Notes: generated by a model not told the origin, from the sequence alone. 64,000 nt of DNA from Anaerococcus lactolyticus ATCC 51172 (GCF_000156575.1 NZ_GG666045.1:366279-430278); one strand, 5' to 3'; positions 8,998 through 17,509 are shown, numbered from the stretch's first letter. Numbers and translations: made by a program.

Positions 8998-9955
8998 CTC
9001 CCTTCTTATACTTTTCTAGCCTTAATAACTTTCTTAAGGAAAATTCCTTTCTACCTAACAACCCTTGTGGCCTATAAATCATAACAGCAATTAATATAAC
9101 AGCATATATTACCATTCTCCACTCTGCCATTGGTTTTAATACCTCTGGCAAAATCGTAAGTCCAATTGTTGAAAATATAGCGCCTGTCATTGATCCCATA
9201 CCACCTAATACTACCATTACTAAGTAGTCAAAAGATTTATTATAATTGAAAATATTTGCTGCTAAAACTCCAAAGCTTTGTGCATACAAAGCTCCTGCTA
9301 CGCCAGCAAATAAGGCTGATAAAGCAAAGGCAAAAGTTTTGTATTTTGTTATATTGATACCACAACTTTCCGCAGCTAGTTCATTATCTCTTATAGATAA
9401 GACAGCCCTACCATGTCTGCATGAAGCATAGGTAAAAATCATGGTAACTAGAAAGGCTGCTACCAAGAAATATTTGCCAAAATCATGGGTGGTAGGTATC
9501 CCTGCTAGACCTTGGGCACCACCAGTAAATGATAGATTTTCGATTAAAACCCTTATAATTTCACCAAAAGCAAGGGTAACTATAGCTAGATAATCTCCAG
9601 TAAGCCTTAAAACAGGTAGACCTATTAATATTCCGAATACTGTCGCAACAACACCAGCTATGATCAAACTTAAGAAGTATCCTAAAAATCCTCCAACTAA
9701 ACCTGACTTTAAAAATAAGGCTGCAGCATAGGCTCCAATTGCCATAAAGCCAGCGTGTCCTAAGTTAATTTGTCCCAAAACACCTACTGTCAAGTTTAAG
9801 GATGTTGACATTATTATATTGATGCAAATCAATATCAAAATATTTTGCCAGTACCTGTTTATTATTCCACCACCTATAAGTCCTTGGATGATGACGAAAA
9901 ATAATATTACTAAAGCTGTTGTGATAAGATAAGTTTTCTTTTTGTTTGTAGACAT
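8981..9955 (-). CDS. livM: Branched-chain amino acid ABC transporter permease LivM
   Basis: The 324-residue polytopic membrane protein has the LivM signature GYFLSLIIAG, then LPVLRLTGDYLAIVTLAFGE near residues 116-135, and a C-terminal RPQGLLGRKE. It pairs with LivH to form the membrane channel. It overlaps livG and begins four bases after livH. Confidence 0.94.
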   Translation of the reverse strand: MSTNKKKTYLITTALVILFFVIIQGLIGGGIINRYWQNILILICINIIMSTSLNLTVGVLGQINLGHAGFMAIGAYAAALFLKSGLVGGFLGYFLSLIIAGVVATVFGILIGLPVLRLTGDYLAIVTLAFGEIIRVLIENLSFTGGAQGLAGIPTTHDFGKYFLVAAFLVTMIFTYASCRHGRAVLSIRDNELAAESCGINITKYKTFAFALSALFAGVAGALYAQSFGVLAANIFNYNKSFDYLVMVVLGGMGSMTGAIFSTIGLTILPEVLKPMAEWRMVIYAVILIAVMIYRPQGLLGRKEFSLRKLLRLEKYKKGDVEGE

Positions 9956-9958
9956 ATA

Positions 9959-10846
9959 TCACACCTTTTCTTTCTCTAGTTTTCCAAACAATCCATTTGG
10001 TTGGATTAATAGCACTAGTATTAAAATAACAAAAACAATAGCATCGGCGTAGGCACTTGATAAATAAGCTCTGGTTAGAACTTCAATTATTCCAAGAATA
10101 AGTCCACCCACTACAGCTCCTGGTATCGAACCAATTCCACCTAAGACTGCAGCAGTAAATGCCTTAATACCAAGCATAGAACCCATAAAAGGTTGAATTT
10201 GTGGATAGCTTGCTACATATAAAACAGATGCCACACCTGCTAGAGCAGATCCTATAGCAAAGGTCATAGTCATAACTTGGTTTACATTGATACCTACAAG
10301 TTCTGCCGCACCATAATCTTCACTTACAGCTAGCATAGCCTTACCATACTTGGTTTTGTTTACAAATAAATTTAATAGATAAGTTAAAATAATTGTAGAA
10401 ATTATTGTAATTACTGTTGCTAGTGATAGGTGAACATCCCCAAAAGATAAGGACTTTTGTGGGAAAAGTGCTGGTAGAGGTTTGGCGTTTGATGTAAATA
10501 TCTTTACAAAAAGGTTTTGTAAAAATAATGAAACACCAATTGTTGTTATAAGTAAAGAAATCCTTGATGAATTTCTTAAAGGTTTGTAGGCAACTCTTTC
10601 TATCAAAACACCTAGAAGTGTACATACTATAACAGCAGGTACTACTGCTAGCCATAGAGGAAGGCCTGTCTTAAAAAGTGGGAGGCCTATTGCTAAAAAT
10701 ACAGTATAACCTCCAACCATGATAATATCACCATGGGCAAAATTTATTAATTTGGCTATACCATATACCATTGTATATCCGAGAGCTACAAGGGCGTAGA
10801 TACTGCCTAATTGTAAGCCATTAAAAAATTGGCTGATAAAATCCAT
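9959..10846 (-). CDS. livH: Branched-chain amino acid ABC transporter permease LivH
   Basis: The 295-residue permease has the LivH N-terminus NGLQLGSIYALVALGYTMVY and the GxNFAHGD-like INFAHGDIIMVGGY. It also has the inner GIKAFTAAVLGGIGSIPGA loop and a C-terminal RPxGLFG-like QPNGLFGKLE. It forms the translocation pore with LivM. A strong AGGAGGAGAT site precedes the ATG. It is separated from livJ by 74 bases containing a stem-loop. Confidence 0.95.
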   Translation of the reverse strand: MDFISQFFNGLQLGSIYALVALGYTMVYGIAKLINFAHGDIIMVGGYTVFLAIGLPLFKTGLPLWLAVVPAVIVCTLLGVLIERVAYKPLRNSSRISLLITTIGVSLFLQNLFVKIFTSNAKPLPALFPQKSLSFGDVHLSLATVITIISTIILTYLLNLFVNKTKYGKAMLAVSEDYGAAELVGINVNQVMTMTFAIGSALAGVASVLYVASYPQIQPFMGSMLGIKAFTAAVLGGIGSIPGAVVGGLILGIIEVLTRAYLSSAYADAIVFVILILVLLIQPNGLFGKLEKEKV

Positions 10847-10885
10847 TAATATCTCCTCCTAATAGGAAACTTCACATTTTAACTT

Positions 10886-10907
10886 GGGTCTGACCTTAGC
10901 CAGACCC
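10886..10907 (-). other. Intercistronic stem-loop between livJ and livH
   Basis: GGGTCTG pairs with CAGACCC over an 8-base loop. On the minus strand no U-run follows, so it is not a classic terminator. Such stems often protect the upstream binding-protein mRNA and set a higher livJ to livH ratio. Confidence 0.5.
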
Positions 10908-10920
10908 CTTAATTTTTATC

Positions 10921-12090
10921 TTACTTATTTACTCCTACATCACTGTCAAATTCATACTTACCATTTTCTATTCTTATCATTTTTGCTGTCTTAACTGGGT
11001 TGTTGTTTTCATCGTAAGTGAATGATCCAGTTATACCTTTAAATGATACTTTCTTTAGAGCAGCGATTACCTTATCCCAATCAAAACTTTTAGCTTCTTC
11101 TACAGCTTGTTTATATAGATAAACTGTATCATATCCTTCTGCTGCAAATGTTGATGGGTCGTCTTTGTAAGCTTCCTTATATGCTTTTATAAATTTTTGA
11201 ACATTTTCACTTGGATCTTCAAGGGTAAATTGGTTGGTAAAGTATGAATTGTTTATAGCATCAAAGCTTGATTTATCCATTACTGATAAAACTGTATCCC
11301 AACCATCTGCTCCCACTAGAGTTGCATTTATACCAGCATCTCTTACTTGTGGAACTATTAGGGCTACTTTTTCGTAATAATCTGGGATGAATAATACATC
11401 TGGTTCTTCTTTTCTAACCTTAGTTAATTGAGCCTTGAAGTCTGTATCGCTATCACCGTAAGATTCGTCAGCTACAACGTCCATACCAAGTTCTTTGGCT
11501 TTTTTCACAAATACATCAGCAACTCCCATCGAAAAGTCTGATGATTGGTTACGAAGTACTGCTAGTTTCTTTGCCTTTAATTTTTCTTTTGAGAAGTTTG
11601 CTAAAACTTCACCTTGGAAAGGATCTGTAAAGCAAGTTCTAAATACATTTTCCTTACCCTCTGTTATATTAGCTTGGGTGCCTGTTGGTGTGATATAAAC
11701 AACTCCATCATTTGTAGAAGATTCAGCCATAGCAAGAGCTGGCTTTGAAGGTACACCACCAAGGATAGCGCCAGGTTTTTCTTCCATTAATTTGTTGTAA
11801 TTTGTAACTGCATCAGTTATTTCACCCTTATCATCATATTCTGACCACTCGATTTTTTTACCAAGGATACCACCAGCTTCATTTATTTCTTTGATAGCTA
11901 GTTTTATACCATTATTGGTTGTGATTCCGTAGATTGAAAGCGGACCAGTTAGTGGAGCTGAGTTTCCAAGTTTAACTGTATCTCCCATTTCTGTTTTGCT
12001 TTCTTTGTTGCTTCCTTCATTATTTGAGCATCCTGTAAATACAAGACCTGCTAGTAACATTCCAACTGCTAATTTTTTACTTAATTTCAT
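10921..12090 (-). CDS. livJ: Branched-chain amino acid-binding lipoprotein LivJ
   Basis: The 389-residue extracellular solute-binding protein starts with a lipoprotein signal ending in LAGLVFTGC, with Cys20 as the lipid-anchored residue. The mature part is a periplasmic-binding-protein type I fold. It contains GPLSIYGITTNNGIKLA, the GGVPSKPALAMAE pocket segment and a DTVYLYKQA helix typical of Leu/Ile/Val-binding proteins. It is first in the liv operon and is preceded by a T-box leader, so expression should respond to uncharged tRNA. The exact ligand preference is inferred. Confidence 0.94.
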   Translation of the reverse strand: MKLSKKLAVGMLLAGLVFTGCSNNEGSNKESKTEMGDTVKLGNSAPLTGPLSIYGITTNNGIKLAIKEINEAGGILGKKIEWSEYDDKGEITDAVTNYNKLMEEKPGAILGGVPSKPALAMAESSTNDGVVYITPTGTQANITEGKENVFRTCFTDPFQGEVLANFSKEKLKAKKLAVLRNQSSDFSMGVADVFVKKAKELGMDVVADESYGDSDTDFKAQLTKVRKEEPDVLFIPDYYEKVALIVPQVRDAGINATLVGADGWDTVLSVMDKSSFDAINNSYFTNQFTLEDPSENVQKFIKAYKEAYKDDPSTFAAEGYDTVYLYKQAVEEAKSFDWDKVIAALKKVSFKGITGSFTYDENNNPVKTAKMIRIENGKYEFDSDVGVNK

Positions 12091-12117
12091 AATCTCCTCC
12101 TATAAATTTTGGGAATA

Positions 12118-12390
12118 AAAAAACCTTCGTCTCTTTACTCCACTTGGATAAAGAGACGAAGGGTAATATACATAATTTTACCATCCGCGGTACCACTCTT
12201 CTTCATCTAATGATGCACTTAATTCATTTAATGAATAGCTCTGTAACGGGAGCTCCCGACAACACCTACATTTCGGTGGGCAGCTTGATGGTGATTTTCG
12301 TTAAAATATCTTAGTATCTTTCACCTTCCGATACCTCTCTAAAAAGAATCTCTCAACTACTCTTCCATGTCATAGCTTTTCTTTGATAAG
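12118..12390 (-). promoter_or_regulatory. T-box leader controlling the liv operon, probable Ile (AUC) specifier
   Basis: On the minus strand the transcript carries the 14-base T-box core GTGGTACCGCGG (plus-strand positions about 12185-12198). A strong terminator stem follows. Upstream are AGAGAG and GGTGAAAGAT elements of Stem I and a bulge-like segment GAAAATCACC. Reading that bulge as AA-AUC-A gives an isoleucine codon (12293-12295) followed by the usual purine. The leader lies directly before the branched-chain amino acid transporter, which fits an Ile, Leu or Val tRNA sensor. Uncharged tRNA would favour the antiterminator and transport gene expression. The T-box call is firm; the specifier register is an inference. 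Confidence 0.9.
12124..12162 (-). terminator. T-box terminator hairpin
   Basis: CCTTCGTCTCTTTA pairs perfectly with TAAAGAGACGAAGG over an 11-base loop, and on the minus strand a run of seven U follows. This is the regulated terminator of the liv T-box. Confidence 0.92.
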
Positions 12391-12393
12391 GTA

Positions 12394-12422
12394 AGTATAC
12401 GACAATAAAATTATCTTGTCAA
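12394..12422 (-). promoter_or_regulatory. Sigma-A-type promoter of the liv T-box transcript
   Basis: On the minus strand TTGACA (12417-12422) is separated by exactly 17 bases from TATACT (12394-12399). Transcription would start near 12387, just before Stem I of the T-box. Confidence 0.8.
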
Positions 12423-12512
12423 ATTTTTTATTAAATAATTATTAACTTCTACTAATTATTATTAATTAATCCCTTATCAATTCCCTATATTTCAATATTT
12501 TCCCAATAAAAT

Positions 12513-12538
12513 ACCGCACACCATTAATAAGTATGCGG
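12513..12538 (-). terminator. Terminator after mgtE
   Basis: CCGCATAC pairs with GTGTGCGG (one G-U pair) on the minus strand, followed by a U-rich UAUUUUAUU. It sits just past the mgtE stop. Confidence 0.75.
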
Positions 12539-12545
12539 AATATAA

Positions 12546-13871
12546 TTATATGCCTAATAGAACAGATGCTACTTCAAAATAAATTAAAAGTACGCCAGTA
12601 TCTACTATAGTTGTGATAAGTGGACCTGCCATTACAGTAGGATCTATGTGTAATTTATCAGCTAATAGTGGCAACAAACCACCGATTATGTTTGATATTA
12701 CTATTGTTAAAAACAAAGTTAAGGAAACAGTTAGATTTACAGCAATGTTTACATTATCAACAATAAGAATTCTTAAAAAGTTGATTGCTACAAGTACCAA
12801 AGATACCAAGGTACCTACTCTTATTTCTTTAAAAATCACCTTAAAAAAATCTTTGGCTGATAAGTTTCCAGAGAACATCTGGGTCATAATTGTTGTTGAT
12901 GACTGACTTCCTGCATTACCACCAGAATCCATGAGCATTGGTATATAAGCTGTAAGGGCCACTGCCTGAGCGAGAAGACTTTCATATCTTTGAATAATAA
13001 AGCCTGTCATTGTGGCTGTGATTAGACATATTACCAACCATGTTGTCCTATTTTTTGCAATTGTAAATGATGATTCATCAATATATGATTCACCTTGATC
13101 AGAAATACCTGTAATATTAGCAAAGTCTTCTTGCAACTCTTCGTGAACTACGTCAATTACGTCTTCTGCAGGTACTATACCGATTAGCCTACCCTCAGAG
13201 TCAATAACTGGTACTTCTCCTAGGTCATATTTGATAGAAAGCTTTGCTACTACTTCTTGGTCATCGGTAGGGCTTACAGCTGCAGTGATTTGTTGGGTAA
13301 TTGACTCGATAGTTGCTTTCTTATTCCTGATAAGGTCAGCGATAAAAACAAAACCTGTTAGGACTAAAGAATCATTTGTAACCCATATTTGTTCAAGTTT
13401 TTCCGCATCTAGATCGCTTTCCATGACTTTTTTCATGGCCGCTGCTGGAGTCTCGCTTGACTTCACAGATAAGAAGTTAACTGTCATAATAGAACCAACA
13501 GATTCTTCTGGATAGCCAAGAAGTTCGTTTACAATTTCTCTCCTATCCCTGTCAATATGGCTTGTCATAAGCTTTTTTACCATATTTGCAGGCAATTCTT
13601 GCAAGGTATCTACAAGTTCGTCTTCATCAAGCTCTTTGACAAGGTCTTTAATACTTTCTTCGGATAAGATTTTTAACACCCTATCCTTATTGTCTGGTCT
13701 AAGTTCAGTAAAGGTATCTGCTAGCAAATCCTTATTTAAAAGTTTAATCCAAATAGCTACTGACTTTTCAGGCAATACCTCCAACTTATCTGCGATATCA
13801 ACAGGGTTCATCTTGTTGATTTCTTTTTGGAGTTGCTTTAGATTATCAACGTTATAATTTCTTTCTGCCAT
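12546..13871 (-). CDS. mgtE: Magnesium transporter MgtE
   Basis: The 441-residue protein has the standard MgtE layout. There is an N-terminal superhelical Mg2+-sensing domain (to about residue 130), two CBS domains (about 135-255), and five membrane segments with the pore motif PMLMDSGGNAGSQSST near residue 310. It is a Mg2+ channel closed by cytosolic Mg2+. A GGAGAAATAA site precedes the ATG. A 187-base leader with a short upstream ORF and alternative stems separates it from its promoter (see the separate entries). Confidence 0.95.
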   Translation of the reverse strand: MAERNYNVDNLKQLQKEINKMNPVDIADKLEVLPEKSVAIWIKLLNKDLLADTFTELRPDNKDRVLKILSEESIKDLVKELDEDELVDTLQELPANMVKKLMTSHIDRDRREIVNELLGYPEESVGSIMTVNFLSVKSSETPAAAMKKVMESDLDAEKLEQIWVTNDSLVLTGFVFIADLIRNKKATIESITQQITAAVSPTDDQEVVAKLSIKYDLGEVPVIDSEGRLIGIVPAEDVIDVVHEELQEDFANITGISDQGESYIDESSFTIAKNRTTWLVICLITATMTGFIIQRYESLLAQAVALTAYIPMLMDSGGNAGSQSSTTIMTQMFSGNLSAKDFFKVIFKEIRVGTLVSLVLVAINFLRILIVDNVNIAVNLTVSLTLFLTIVISNIIGGLLPLLADKLHIDPTVMAGPLITTIVDTGVLLIYFEVASVLLGI

Positions 13872-13890
13872 TTATTTCTCCTATTTAATT

Positions 13891-13908
13891 AAAATATTCA
13901 AGTGAATA
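13891..13908 (-). repeat. AT-only hairpin before the mgtE ribosome binding site
   Basis: AATATTCA and TGAATATT form a perfect 8-bp inverted repeat with a 2-base centre, immediately 5' of the mgtE Shine-Dalgarno site. It could affect translation initiation; it lacks the GC content of a terminator. Confidence 0.45.
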
Positions 13909-13919
13909 TTTCCATATAA

Positions 13920-13943
13920 TGGCAAATAGAAATTCGCCACTAT
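13920..13943 (-). promoter_or_regulatory. Competing stems in the mgtE leader
   Basis: On the minus strand UGGCGAAU (13932-13939) can pair with AUUUGCCA (13920-13927). The same 5' arm, read as AUAGUGGCGA (13934-13943), can instead pair with UCGCCCUAU (13972-13980) inside the upstream ORF, with one bulged U. The two stems are mutually exclusive, as expected for an attenuator that depends on ribosome position. Confidence 0.5.
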
Positions 13944-13944
13944 A

Positions 13945-13992
13945 CTAGTTTCTTATTTTCTTGCACCTTCGATAGGGCGACGCCTTATCCAT
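13945..13992 (-). CDS. Putative 15-residue leader peptide upstream of mgtE
   Basis: An ATG preceded by a strong GAGGAGGAGAA site opens a frame encoding MDKASPYRRCKKIRN and then TAG. It lies 66 bases after the predicted transcription start and 73 bases before mgtE. It is too short for homology calls. The composition (acidic start, one Pro, then Arg/Lys-rich) recalls the Mg2+-responsive leader peptide MgtL of enterobacteria, whose translation is sensitive to Mg2+. That comparison is only by composition. The strong site, its position and the overlapping alternative stems favour a regulatory peptide over chance. Confidence 0.5.
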   Translation of the reverse strand: MDKASPYRRCKKIRN

Positions 13993-14064
13993 TTCTCCTC
14001 CTCGTTTGAAAATTCATATTAACACAAATTATTTCTATGTAAATATGCATAGAACTCAATAGAT

Positions 14065-14093
14065 ATTATACAGTTTTTGCAAGTTTTCTGCAA
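14065..14093 (-). promoter_or_regulatory. Promoter of the mgtE leader
   Basis: On the minus strand TTGCAG (14088-14093) and a consensus TATAAT (14065-14070) are 17 bases apart. The -35 region abuts the stop of the HAD gene. Confidence 0.7.
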
Positions 14094-14789
14094 TCATTCA
14101 AATATTTTTACAAGAGCATTTTCAACTTCATCTAAGGAACTTATCTCTATATCTATAGGCAAATTCAAATGATTTTCTTTTGCTCTTGGGTTGTACCAGA
14201 TTGTTTTTATTTTTGCCTTAACTCCACCAAGCATATCTGATGTGAGAGAATCTCCTATTATTACATAATCATCAAGTTTGTAGGACCCAATCTTTTTAAA
14301 AACAAAATCAAAAAATTTTATATCCGGTTTCTCAAAGCCAATAAGCTCTGATATAAAAGATTGCTTAAAAATTTTATTCAATTCTGACCCCTCAAGTTTG
14401 CCTCTCTGTGCTGTAAGAGATCCATTTGTGACTGCATATTGATCATATTTACCCACAAGATGGTTTACAATTTCCTTGCCATAGGGATTAAAAACATAAG
14501 TTTTTCCAAGTTCCATTTGGTAGTTGTAATTAAAATGCTCAACATTTTTGCTATCAATTCCATATAAATCAAAAAAATCCCTAAACCTTCCTAAAAGGAC
14601 TTCATCTCTTGTGACTTCATTTCTTTCAAGTCTTTCCCAATAATTAGTGTTTATTTTTTTATATGCTCTAATCATTTCTTCAGTTGGTTTTTCTAAATCA
14701 AATATATCAAAGCAATTATTAATAGCTATGGTTTCCGCTAAATCAAAATTTAGAAGCGTGCCATCTATATCCCAAAGTATTTTTTTCAT
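14094..14789 (-). CDS. HAD-family hydrolase, YjjG-like nucleotidase
   Basis: The 231-residue protein has the HAD motif I WDIDGTLLNFD (nucleophile Asp7, acid/base Asp9). It also has a helical cap (about residues 18-90), motif II VTNGS, the motif III lysine in GFEKPD, and motif IV IGDSLTSDMLGG. YjjG relatives dephosphorylate pyrimidine 5'-nucleotides, including non-canonical ones, to keep them out of DNA. The precise substrate is inferred from overall similarity. It stands alone, with mgtE's promoter at its 3' end. Confidence 0.85.
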   Translation of the reverse strand: MKKILWDIDGTLLNFDLAETIAINNCFDIFDLEKPTEEMIRAYKKINTNYWERLERNEVTRDEVLLGRFRDFFDLYGIDSKNVEHFNYNYQMELGKTYVFNPYGKEIVNHLVGKYDQYAVTNGSLTAQRGKLEGSELNKIFKQSFISELIGFEKPDIKFFDFVFKKIGSYKLDDYVIIGDSLTSDMLGGVKAKIKTIWYNPRAKENHLNLPIDIEISSLDEVENALVKIFE

Positions 14790-14890
14790 ACTATCTCCTT
14801 ATATAATATTTTACTATTTCTAATTTTTTATAAAACTATTTACTTTATCCATTTTTAATGATATCCTTATCATAAGAATGTGAGGTATTT

Positions 14891-15952
14891 ATGAAAAAAA
14901 CTATAAAAATTATCGGCTACTTGATACTAATATTAGTACTTGCCTTTATTTGTCTATTAGGATATTTAATGATTACAGAATACAAACCAAAAGACATAGA
15001 AGAAGTCGCAATATCAGGATCAGCAAAAGATAGAATAAAAGAAAACACTCCATACAAGATTTTAACATGGAACATTGGTTATGGTGGTCTTGATAAGGAC
15101 ACTGACTTTTTTATGGATGGTGGAAAAATGGTCAATCCTATTTCCAAAGACCATGTAGAAAACGCCCTAGCAGGTATTTCAAAAGAAATAAAAACAATTA
15201 ATCCAGACTTGCTCTTCCTCCAAGAGGTAGACGCAGATTCGCAAAGGACCTACCATATAAATGAAGTTGAATACTTTGATAAAGAACTTAACGGAGCTTC
15301 AACCTTTGCATTTAACTACAAAGTTGGCTTCGTTCCTTTCCCAATCCCACCAATGGGCAAGGTGAATTCAGGAATCTTTACAAAATCAAAATTTGAAATA
15401 GAATCTTCCTACAGATACCAACAACCAGTGCCACATAAGTGGCCAGTAAGACTTGCCAACCTAAAAAGAGGCTTCAACGCTTCTTACCTACCAATAGAAG
15501 GTAGTGATAAATATTTAGTCCTAGTTAATGTCCACCTTGATGCCTACGAATCTGGTTCAAATGGAAGACTCGCCCAAACAAAACAAATAATAGCCTTCAT
15601 GACAGAAGAATACAACAAGGGAAATTATTTGATAGTAGGTGGCGACTTCAACCAAGAATTAAGAAAAGGCTATGAAGCAAATGTCCCAGAAGGAATCTGG
15701 AACCCATCACCATTCCCTTATGACTACCTAACCGATAATATCAAACCTACATTTGATGAAAACACCAACTCATCAAGACTAAACCACAAACCATACGATC
15801 CAAACGACTCATACGAATGCATAATAGACGGATTTTTAGTATCAGATAACGTAGAAGTAAAATCCGTAAAAGGCCAAGCCATAGGCTTCGTAAACAGCGA
15901 CCACAACCCAGTTTTGTTAGAATTTAGTCTAAAAGAAAATAAAGAAGATTAG
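14891..15952 (+). CDS. Membrane-anchored endonuclease/exonuclease/phosphatase family protein
   Basis: The 353-residue protein has one N-terminal membrane segment (about residues 7-29) and an extracellular EEP domain. Catalytic motifs are TWNIGYGG near 60, FLQEVD near 113, GGDFNQ near 252 and the C-terminal SDHNPVLLEF. EEP enzymes hydrolyse phosphodiester or phosphomonoester bonds in nucleic acids, inositol phosphates or sphingomyelin. The outside location suggests nutrient or lipid phosphate processing. An AATGTGAGG site precedes the ATG. Substrate unknown. Confidence 0.88.
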   Translation: MKKTIKIIGYLILILVLAFICLLGYLMITEYKPKDIEEVAISGSAKDRIKENTPYKILTWNIGYGGLDKDTDFFMDGGKMVNPISKDHVENALAGISKEIKTINPDLLFLQEVDADSQRTYHINEVEYFDKELNGASTFAFNYKVGFVPFPIPPMGKVNSGIFTKSKFEIESSYRYQQPVPHKWPVRLANLKRGFNASYLPIEGSDKYLVLVNVHLDAYESGSNGRLAQTKQIIAFMTEEYNKGNYLIVGGDFNQELRKGYEANVPEGIWNPSPFPYDYLTDNIKPTFDENTNSSRLNHKPYDPNDSYECIIDGFLVSDNVEVKSVKGQAIGFVNSDHNPVLLEFSLKENKED

Positions 15953-15954
15953 TC

Positions 15955-16016
15955 AAAAAAATCGTCCAAGAGATAGATAACTTACTTTAAGTAATCTAAT
16001 TCCCCGGACGATTTTT
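15955..16016. terminator. Long bidirectional terminator
   Basis: AAAAAATCGTCC pairs with GGACGATTTTTT around an inner AGATAACTTACT/AGTAATCT stem. It serves convergent genes: the EEP gene (+) and the GNAT gene (-). Confidence 0.85.
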
Positions 16017-16501
16017 TATATTAACTCTAATTTATACATTTCTTTATCAATTTTTTCAAAAGCATGGCTTTTGAATAAACTTATTGAAACTTGGTTAAAG
16101 TCGTAAATTTCTGCCTTTAGGTAAGATAATTTCTTTTCCCTTGCATAGGATATCAATTTATCTAGAACCTTGCTTCCTATTTTCATTCCCCTATATTCTT
16201 TCGAAACTACGATAGCGACCATGTTATCATCAAAAATAGCACAATCTCCTACTAGTTTATTTTTGTAGGCTATATAAAATAAATCTCCATTTTTATTTAA
16301 GTACTCATACATTAATTTTAGCTTGTCGATGTCATAAGGTGCGTCGGCGTTATCTACCATTTTCACAGTTAGCTTATCTTCATACCAAGGAAGGGTGAGT
16401 TTATAGGCAGGAAAATATTCGACCAAATATATGTCATCAGCAAAGTCAAAAGTTTCGTATTCCTTAGCTCCTAAAATCATCACACTTCGGCCATTTTTCA
16501 T
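16016..16501 (-). CDS. GNAT-family N-acetyltransferase
   Basis: The 161-residue protein carries a GNAT domain. The acetyl-CoA-binding strand-loop MVAIVVSKEYRGMKIGSKVL contains the R/Q-x-x-G-x-G/A-like RGMKIG near residues 104-109. A C-terminal strand with the family pattern AEIYDFNQVSISLFKSHAFEKI follows. Its ATG overlaps the stop of the upstream gene by one base (TAATG), so the two are coupled. The substrate is unknown. Confidence 0.8.
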   Translation of the reverse strand: MKNGRSVMILGAKEYETFDFADDIYLVEYFPAYKLTLPWYEDKLTVKMVDNADAPYDIDKLKLMYEYLNKNGDLFYIAYKNKLVGDCAIFDDNMVAIVVSKEYRGMKIGSKVLDKLISYAREKKLSYLKAEIYDFNQVSISLFKSHAFEKIDKEMYKLELI

Positions 16502-16920
16502 TAGTCAATCCTATTCCAATTATTTTCCATAAGATTGGTTAGGTTTTTGAAATTATTTTTAAAGAGCCTGCCATTAAGCTCTACTTCGTACTCATAAGTT
16601 TTACCCAGATGGTTTATTTTGAGTATTTTTTTGTTGCCCTCAACAAGTTCAAAATCTTCTATTTCATTCCAAGCCATAAAGAGAAAATCTTTTTTATCTG
16701 AGTTTGAAATCTCTGATTCATATACTCCTTTAGGGTCAAAGTATAAAATGAAGGTCCTTGATGAATCCATTGTATAGTAAAGGCCGCCGATTAAAAACCA
16801 TTTGCTAATATCCTTGGCAGGACTATTGTGCTTAAAAACTATTAAATAAGACTTATCATCTCCAAATTTTTCCCTTACTTTTTTATCCATATCTTCGCTA
16901 GTGTTAAATAATAATCCCAT
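16501..16920 (-). CDS. Hypothetical cytoplasmic protein, PH-like
   Basis: I do not recognise the family. The 139-residue protein has no signal or clear membrane segment. It looks rich in beta strands (alternating hydrophobics in YTMDSSRTFILYFD and ILKINHLGKTYEYEVELNG), which resembles small PH-like domain proteins of Firmicutes. It lies between the XRE regulator gene (9 bases away) and the GNAT gene (1-base overlap), probably in one operon. Confidence 0.6.
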   Translation of the reverse strand: MGLLFNTSEDMDKKVREKFGDDKSYLIVFKHNSPAKDISKWFLIGGLYYTMDSSRTFILYFDPKGVYESEISNSDKKDFLFMAWNEIEDFELVEGNKKILKINHLGKTYEYEVELNGRLFKNNFKNLTNLMENNWNRID

Positions 16921-16928
16921 AATTTCTC

Positions 16929-17132
16929 CTATTTAAATATAAATACTTCCTTAATGTCCTTATCAAAAACCTTGCAAATCTTGTAGGCTGTCTCTAGGGT
17001 AGGACTAATTGTGTTACTTTCATAAGCCATTATCGACCTGCGTTTAAGTCCTACCATTTTTGCCAGGGCGTTTTGAGAAAGACCCATTTCCTTCCTAAAT
17101 TCTCTAATCCTATTTTCTATTAATACATCCAA
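16929..17132 (-). CDS. Small XRE-family transcriptional regulator
   Basis: The 67-residue protein is almost entirely a helix-turn-helix: FRKEMGLSQNALAKMVGLKRRSIMAYESNTISPTLETAYKICKVF. This fits the small single-domain XRE regulators often found beside a membrane protein. It follows the 117-residue membrane protein by 23 bases. Two 18-base direct repeats overlap the operon promoter and are the likely autoregulatory operator. Confidence 0.88.
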   Translation of the reverse strand: MDVLIENRIREFRKEMGLSQNALAKMVGLKRRSIMAYESNTISPTLETAYKICKVFDKDIKEVFIFK

Positions 17133-17155
17133 ACAAATACAGTCTCCTTTCTTAT

Positions 17156-17509
17156 TTATAAATCTTTAACATATTTTATCCTTGCAATTAAGGTATAAAC
17201 CACAAAAATACATAAAGTTACATATAGCTTAAACACCTTTATATCCAAGGCATCTGTTGGATCATAACCAAGAGTTAGCGATTGAATAGCTCCCAGGGCC
17301 AAAATAATTATTATAGATATTAAAGTGCTTAATAAAAAGGCCTTTAGAGTGTAGTATTTTTGCACTCTTCCTCTTTCATTTTTAAAATAATAAAAAGAAA
17401 TGTAGAAAAATACTCCCAAGCCTATTATTATCGGCAAATAATTTGGTACTTTTACAAAAAACATCGTAACTAACAAAATAAAATAAGAAACTATTGCTAA
17501 ACTTATCAT
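17156..17509 (-). CDS. Small integral membrane protein next to XRE regulator
   Basis: The 117-residue protein has four hydrophobic segments (about residues 3-20, 24-42, 54-76 and 92-110) and little else. The pairing of such a protein with a short XRE regulator is common in Firmicutes, but its function is not known. It is first in the operon. A GGAGAATTT site precedes the ATG. Confidence 0.65.
   Translation of the reverse strand: MISLAIVSYFILLVTMFFVKVPNYLPIIIGLGVFFYISFYYFKNERGRVQKYYTLKAFLLSTLISIIIILALGAIQSLTLGYDPTDALDIKVFKLYVTLCIFVVYTLIARIKYVKDL

Noticed and set aside
13880..14060. M-box Mg2+ riboswitch before mgtE
   Set aside because: The conserved M-box sequence blocks are not present; an upstream ORF with competing stems explains the leader better.
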